This document shows, piece after piece, positions 58,556 through 64,000 of a stretch of DNA of 64,000 nucleotides; position 1 is the first letter of the stretch, and each line of letters opens with the position of its first letter. Under the pieces are notes generated by a model that was given only the letters and a program-made list of their open reading frames with translations, was not told where the DNA came from and searched no databases. The stretch is from the NCBI GenBank assembly GCA_030062745.1, contig CP099841.1:27221398-27285397 (forward strand), given 5' to 3'. Both the position numbers and the translations under genes were made by a program. Source of the stretch: Capitulum mitella (lineage: Eukaryota > Arthropoda > Thecostraca > Pollicipedomorpha > Pollicipedidae).

Positions 58556-60420
58556 GACTTGTTAGCGCAGGTCCCCTGCTTGGCAAGGGGGACCACGAGG
58601 TGGTTGACCCCATCAAACCGGATATCCTGGAGGACCCGGACGGCGGCCGATGAGGAGCTGGGACGCCCAGACGGTGGCTTGACGCTCTCTGCCATGTAGG
58701 ACTGAAAGATGGTTTGGATGAAATTCAGCTGGGTTTCTTCGGGGTGGTGGCGTCGGTGGATCAGGCAGGCGTTCTGCATCGTAGCTCCCAGAATCCAGTT
58801 GTAGATGCACCACCAGAACTTCCTCTGCCGTATTCCGATCCGGTAGCACCCGATGTTTTGGTCCATGCGATCTGTTCCTCCCATCGCACGGTTGTACTCC
58901 TTGATGACCTTCGGCTGAGACACACCGATGCGCTTTTTCTCCTTCTGGGACCACCGCTGAATCTCACTGGTGGGCTTCGAGCCGTACACTGTTGACGCCA
59001 CCGTGACGGCGGAGCTGTCTTTCCACCTGGCGACGTTGATGCCCACGCTGGTCTCTGTGGCGACGGAGTTCTCTCCCCTCGGCGCCTTTTTCATTGCAGC
59101 AAGGGACTTCAGAGGGCATTCTCTGAGCTGGTTCTGGCGCATGGTCCCGGCGGAGCCTATGCCCTCCTCCTTCAGGGACTTCATCAGGGGAAAACTGGTG
59201 AAGAGGTTATCCATGAAGACATGGACCGAATCTTGCCGCATCTCTCTTGGCATCCTGTCGACAAGGATCTTCACCGCCGCTCCGCACTTCCCGAAAGCGG
59301 CTTCGTACTCTGGACGCTTCATGATCCCGCCTGCTCCCTGGTACACGTCGAATGCCAGGAGGTACCCGTCCGGGCTGTTGAGGCACCATGCCTTGAATCC
59401 GAACCGGATGGGTTTTCCACGCAGGAATTGCTTGCAACCATGCCGGCCATAGTAGGGGATCATGCTCTCGTCAGCGTCAAGGTCGGTGGAGGTCGCGGGC
59501 CTCTGAAAACCCTGGATGAATTTGTCCTGGATGGCGTCGATGAGGGGACGGAGCTTGGCCATCTTGTCGCTGCGGTCGAGCCGTTGGTTGTCAGCGAAGT
59601 GGAGGACCGACAGGATGGCATCGAAGCGGTTCCGCGACATGACTCGGGCCACGAATTCGACGTGCAGGTCCGGATCGACGGACCAGTAGTGACGACGTGC
59701 TGGGACCTGGTGGTAGCCCGAGAAGAACTGGATCGCCATAACGGCTTTCAGCTCGGCAGCTGGCGGCTCCGGGACGTGCTTCCCACTCCACTGGCTGTAC
59801 CGGCGGATCTCGTGCTGAAGGTGTCGGAAGAAGGCGTCGTCAAAGAAGAACTCAAACACCTGGACAGGCGTCATTTTGGAGAAGTCCTGCTGGGGGTACG
59901 GGCAATGTTCCACCCGCTCCTTGAGGAAGGAAGCCACCTCCCGCTTCCCCCATCTGAAGCCACCTGAGGCTGCAGCTACGTCTTCTTCCTCGTCGGAATC
60001 ATCTCCGCCGCGAACGATCTCAGCCTCCACTTGAAGGAGATTGCGATTGAGGTTGTCGACCGTACCGCAGCCGTCCTCACCCCCTGAGTCACCATCGCTG
60101 TCCTCGCGGACGTCAGGAGGACAAATGAAGATGTCGGTGCCATGCTCTCCATCCTCTTCAGCGAGATAAAGGAGGTCCAGCAGCTCCCCACTTCTGAAAA
60201 TAAGAATAAATTGGAAATGCGTAATATTCGACCACCCGACTCCCCATGGCCATATATATATTGGGCTGTGCAGAAGCCTGCTCAGTTGAGGCGCATCTCA
60301 CTCTAGGGAAACTTTTTCAAATCAGGGGGTTCGAGAGTGATTCTGAGGACACCACAAAACAAAATCTAGCTTCCACCATGATTTAGACGCTCCATAGACT
60401 CACCGGCGTGTTTTCGACAT
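58459..60420 (-). CDS. piggyBac transposase (DDE_Tnp_1_7 type), two exons
   Basis: It catalyses cut-and-paste transposition at TTAA. Exon 1 is 60404-60420 (ATG TCG AAA ACA CGC CG, donor GTGAGT). The intron is 210 bp, acceptor TTATTTTCAG. Exon 2 is 60193-58459. The phases fit and give 583 residues. Residues 1 to about 80 are acidic, with LLDLLYLAEEDGEHGTDIF, as usual for the family. The catalytic Asp residues are D247 (DADESMIPYYGRH), D334 (VHVFMDNLFTS) and D447 (NRAMGGTDRMDQ, with D450). The C-terminal cysteine-rich zinc domain has C548, C554, C562, C565, C570, C573 and H578. There are no stops or frameshifts. A GTG at 60030 would give a shorter 523-residue frame, but the spliced ATG start keeps the conserved N terminus and is preferred. 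The gene sits inside its own TIRs, not under host control. Confidence 0.93.
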
Positions 60421-61651
60421 GTAGGCGTAGATCAGTGTAAAGAAGGATGCACGATATAGGTTGGACACTCCGACCAAACACACTCACAGCTCTTCACTAA
60501 ACCCATGGGGTATATTAGAAGTCCTTTTAGTGGCGACCACTCCGCATCGCTCCACGCAAAATGATCTAGAAACACCGTTATAAATACATCGCTATGGGCA
60601 CTAATGGGTTAATGTTGCGTATTTAATAGACGGCTACTAGTAGGCATCATTCTGTGAAAGATCCTAAGCTGGAGCATGTCGTACTGAAGTCCTATGTACC
60701 TTCGTAAAGACGGTTGTTTGTTTGTTCCCAAGAAAACTTTTTGTGTAAGCCTGATTGAATTTCCCACTTTTGCTGTGCTGTTACTGCCTTTTCTACTTTA
60801 ACCAAAAATTTTATGTACGCCTATCATGAACACATTGGGATATTCCTGAAACTCTGTCAGGCTGCTATGACTGGCTGCTCCTCTTAGCTTACCATTTTCC
60901 AATTGTCGCTTTCATTCAGAAATAATAGACGTTTTATGGTTAGATTCTGCATCGGAGGAATAATGAGTTATCTGCTCAGGTGAAAACGATTTCTGATTGT
61001 TCGTATCCTCTGAGTCTTTGACTCGCATTCTGTTCTTGCGCAGAAACAGCCTTTGAGGACGTGTTGGGATTCGTTCCAAATGAATAGGTCCGTTCAGCCA
61101 TAAAATTTGGTTTAATAACTCTCCTGGCGAAAGGTCTTGCTGTTTCATTGCACTCTGCCATGCTAATGTTGTCGCTTTCCAAAATAAGTTGGTTAGCTTA
61201 GCCTGGATTTGCTTTACATCAGGATTACACTCAGATTTGGCAATGTCATCGTTCAGTTACAGCATGGGTCTCACTATATTCAGCCATTAAGCCTGTGTTT
61301 GTTCAAAATATCGTTTTACCCATCTAATCATTAAACTTTTGGCAGTTATAGCTATATGTGGAACTTCCATGCTGCTAATCATTTCCCATCATTGATTACT
61401 AGCTTTATCCCTCTTATTGCCCCAAATGAATCCAAAAATGATTTCAGTTTTCTTCAGCAGGTGTGGAGCCGGCTCGGGCAAGATCGACATCAAGACAGTT
61501 CAGCTGCAATATTCCCTCCGACTTTCCTAGATAAATTCTGTCCTAAGGAGCAAGTCCCCTTTGCAGCCATGGATTTTGCTTCACGTCCAATGACCTCATT
61601 TTGTCTGCGTAATTTATTTCGGCTACATCGGTAAATAACGTTGGACTCACC

Positions 61652-62865
61652 TCAACCCGCGTACGACCATCGGTCGGTTACGATCATGTCCGACTGGGGG
61701 GGGGGGGGCAGTTGGCCGCCCCCCCCTCTAACTCACGAATGGTTGGTCGCGCGATAAAAATAAGCACACATTTCGAAAGCTTGTGACGAGTAGAGCTCGA
61801 AACTAGTGTCATTTGTTAGTTTTAGATCATATGTAAGCAATTCACGTCCTATATATGTTTTCATAGCTGAGTGCATGAGACCGAGAAATGGCCTGAATCT
61901 CAAGGGCTGTGACTAATAAGGAGGTAAAGGCATCAGCGCACAAGTAAAGGTCCGCAAATGCGGATACACATCTAATTTCTCGAATTTGTTCAATATATAC
62001 GCCGAAACGTTGAGTTAAAGACATGGCAATTTTCGCGCCGGCTGTCGGCGTGCGCTGCAGCTGTAGGCAGTAAGAAATTAACGGGAACAAATTTAAGCGT
62101 TTTTTTTATTTTCGCAAAAAGCCTATCCAAGTAAATGTTATTGATCTTAATGGTTCCTGTGATGGTTTTTCATGCTCAAATTTTGGAAAAATTCATTAGT
62201 TGTCAATCTACAAAACTGGCGGGGCTTTATTCGCGAAAGCCTGTTTATTTCCAAAATATGCAATTTTTAAAAACTTTTTGAGGTTCCTAGTATTACTTAC
62301 GTCTTTGGAAGCCAGTTCTGCCATCTTCTACCCATTCTGAGTAATTCATCGCTGATTTTGACGGTGGTGCATTTTGGTTCACTACTGTTATTCGTGGCCT
62401 GACCTCAGGTCAATGGCTAAAAGTCATTGATGCTTTGCCCAATGACGGTAACTAGGTGTCTGCTTCACTCTACACTAAAAATGTTATGAAATATTCCATC
62501 AATTTCCGAATAAAACGACATGTCTTAAAAATGGGCTTAACCTTAGGTTAATGACCAGGAAAATTACGAAAAATCTGAGATAACAGCTTTGTTGCATGTA
62601 CCACGATCACTAATCCCTGAAAGTATTATTGAGATATCTCGTTTTCCGAAAAAGTTACAGGGACTTTTTTGGACATAGGTCCGTTTGACCTAACCTAGGT
62701 CAAGCACCTAACCTGACCTAAAATCAGAACTTTGACACAAGGTGCGAAAATAATGAAGCAAAAGGTACACAAAGTTTCGTGGCTCTGTGTTCGTTCGTTC
62801 TTTCGCAATCCCGGAAAAGCCTCAGGGGGGGCGGTCAATTGCCCCCCCAGTCGGGGGCGGGTTAA
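61652..62865. mobile_element. 1.2-kb TTAA-type MITE of a second subfamily, inserted in the LINE
   Basis: The right border is GGGCGGGTTAA (TTAA 62862-62865) and the left border is TCAACCCGCG (61652-, one base diverged from TTAACCCGC). Both ends carry a G-run/C-run palindrome (GACTGGGGGGG...CAGTTGGCCGCCCC on the left, GGGGGGGCGGTCAATTGCCC on the right). The interior has AGGTCA/TGACCT words (near 62400 and 62685-62720). Size and design match the 15.7-25.6 kb family but the sequence differs. LINE reading resumes on both sides. Confidence 0.75.
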
Positions 62866-63292
62866 CCCCAACAACTCAATAGGACCTTTAGTCCAGGAGA
62901 GGCCAAGCTCTCCACATATACTTTCCTTCTCCAACGCTTGGTCCCACATTGTTAGCGTCTTTTGGTGGTTCAGCTTAAGTTCACTAATATGCTCAAAACC
63001 GCTATAAATGTTCATGCATTCCTTTAATGAGCATTCTGATTCGTCCATAAAAACCGCCAAGTCGTCGGCGTACGCCAATGTTTTCAGTGTAACTGTGCGA
63101 ACGCGTATCCCTTTCGCCCGTTCCTCTTTCCTGATTTTTGTCAGCAACGGTTCAATGCACAAAAGAAACAGGTGATAGCTGAGGGGACAACCCTGTCTCA
63201 AGCCCCGGTTGCTTACGTAAGGCCAGGACAAGCATTTGTTGACCTGCACCCGAGCGATTGGTGCTTGACCTTGGTTGACAGTTATAGATGTA

Positions 63293-63353
63293 AATATATA
63301 CGTATAAGTAAAAATATGTATACATATAAATATAAATATATACATATACACAG

Positions 63354-63414
<61 letters not shown>
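63293..63414. repeat. Compound microsatellite (ATAC-like, CA, TA)
   Basis: A TA/TAAA-rich stretch, then (CA)n at about 63351-63378, then (TA)n to 63414. It marks the point where the LINE coding sequence ends. Confidence 0.95.
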
Positions 63415-63416
<2 letters not shown>

Positions 63417-64000
63417 TGGACAGATAGATATATCCAGGCCCAGTTAGTGAGTTCCCTTTGACTGCAGTTGATCGAGCGGCAATGTGATAGCCCATTGGAG
63501 CTTGAACAAACTGTCTGATCACGACGGCTGGCAATCGGGTTTACTGGGCGGCCCAATGTGGGCCAAATGAAATGTCTGATTTGACCCTCTTCAAAGAGTG
63601 TTGCGAACGCCCATTGGGCCGTCTTTGGGCCCAAATCCGTGATCGGTAGCCCAGTTGGTACAGCGTTTGTTTTTCCGCAGGCTACTTGACAACTGACATG
63701 TAGAGGGATTGCCTTCTGCGTGACTGTGTCGTTAATGTCGGCACGTTAAACTTTCTCCCCAAAATTATGCCGTTAACCTGGTACGCGATTGGATATAGGG
63801 ACGTAGAAGCCTGAGCAATAAGCACTGCTTACCGCTGTCTCTGGTCGCCACGTATCGCAACAAAACACACGGATCAAACATATAAGGCAACTCTCAATCC
63901 AGAAAAAAATCAAACAGGAGGAGAAAACAACCTCGGAGCTGAAAGAAAACTTGAGCCATTTTTGAAAGCGAAGACCATGGGTCTTTATTTTGAGCTCAAA
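63415..64000. other. Unassigned DNA at the window end
   Basis: No gene is seen. Around 63643-63765 the words GGTAGCCCAGTTGGTACAGCG and CACGTTAAAC resemble parts of tRNA-derived SINEs, but no B box or second border is found. Confidence 0.35.

Larger units (their letters stand above)
57945..60612 (-). mobile_element. Complete piggyBac element with TTAA target duplication
   Basis: TTAA flanks both ends (57945-57948 and 60609-60612). The terminal inverted repeats are CCCTTTAGTGCCCA (57949-57962) and, read inward from the other end, CCCATTAGTGCCCA (60608-60595), 13 of 14 identical. The element is 2660 bp and contains one two-exon transposase gene on the minus strand, plus an AATAAA (58002-58007). 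Everything needed for autonomy appears to be present, so it may be active or recently active. It sits in the LINE C-terminal coding region. Confidence 0.93.
57550..63285 (-). mobile_element. Tx1/L1-like LINE ORF2 remnant, split by two TTAA transposons
   Basis: Three pieces are collinear on the minus strand: 63285-62866 (RT motifs RGLRQGCPLS and AYADD), 61651-60613 (LLKKTEIIFGFIWGNKRDK, AKSLMIRWVKRYFE, then MLQLRIFHRMMPT) and 57944-57550 (DTCDCDR, ETVHRLFLHCPAVARFW, a C-terminal Cys/His knuckle, then KYIA-type tail). The gaps are the MITE 61652-62865 and the piggyBac element 57949-60608, both bordered by TTAA. Several frame breaks and stops show that the LINE is dead and 5'-truncated at a microsatellite. 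The family call rests on the RT and C-terminal motifs typical of the L1/Tx1 group. Confidence 0.82.

Noticed and set aside
63643-63765. tRNA-derived SINE
   Set aside because: The A-box-like GTAGCCCAGTTGG and a CACGTTAAAC tail word are suggestive, but the B box is missing.

Overview
The window is animal nuclear DNA, most likely from an arthropod outside the well-known insects (a tick, another chelicerate or a crustacean would fit). The signs are spliced metazoan genes with GT-AG introns, interstitial tracts of the arthropod telomere unit TTAGG, a pyruvate dehydrogenase subunit that resembles the insect protein, and a dense load of DNA transposons. The species cannot be fixed from the sequence alone. 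Only two host genes are clear. Most of the short open frames elsewhere are chance frames, many without an ATG.

Layout. 1-2.5 kb: unassigned, with one roughly 300 bp sequence present twice. 2.5-6.3 kb: a CpG-poor block broken by a CpG-rich fold-back MITE (5244-5845) that has an 8-bp target-site duplication and a TTAGG core. 6.3-15.7 kb: no gene, several degenerate tandem repeats and microsatellites. 15.7-25.6 kb: four copies of one 1.2-kb TTAA-flanked MITE, loaded with AGGTCA half-sites. 25.6-30.4 kb: no gene. 30.5-34.2 kb: a decayed hAT transposon with inverted GTAACGGA arrays, a broken BED-finger exon and a nested TTAA element. 34.3-38.0 kb: a CpG-poor block holding a fold-back element.

Host genes. 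A Daxx histone H3.3 chaperone gene lies on the + strand (coding 38083-40032, one coding exon after a spliced 5' UTR). A complete ten-exon mitochondrial pyruvate dehydrogenase E1 alpha gene lies on the - strand (coding 51642 down to 43285). I assembled it from splice sites: all intron phases agree and the product is 399 residues. The two genes converge, with about 3 kb of repeat-rich DNA between them.

Right end. A 1.75-kb palindrome (about 52650-54410) has a 318-bp MITE in one arm, and the other arm preserves the empty site. From 57.55 to 63.29 kb lies one Tx1/L1-like LINE on the - strand. It was split at two TTAA sites: by a complete two-exon piggyBac element (57949-60608, transposase 583 residues, catalytic Asp triad intact) and by a 1.2-kb TTAA MITE (61652-62865). 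LINE coding sequence resumes on the far side of each insertion.

The best candidates for something undescribed are the GGTAATCC fold-back MITE family with telomere-like cores, the AGGTCA-rich TTAA MITE cluster, the piggyBac element with a tandemly copied C-terminal cysteine-rich segment, and the long palindrome.
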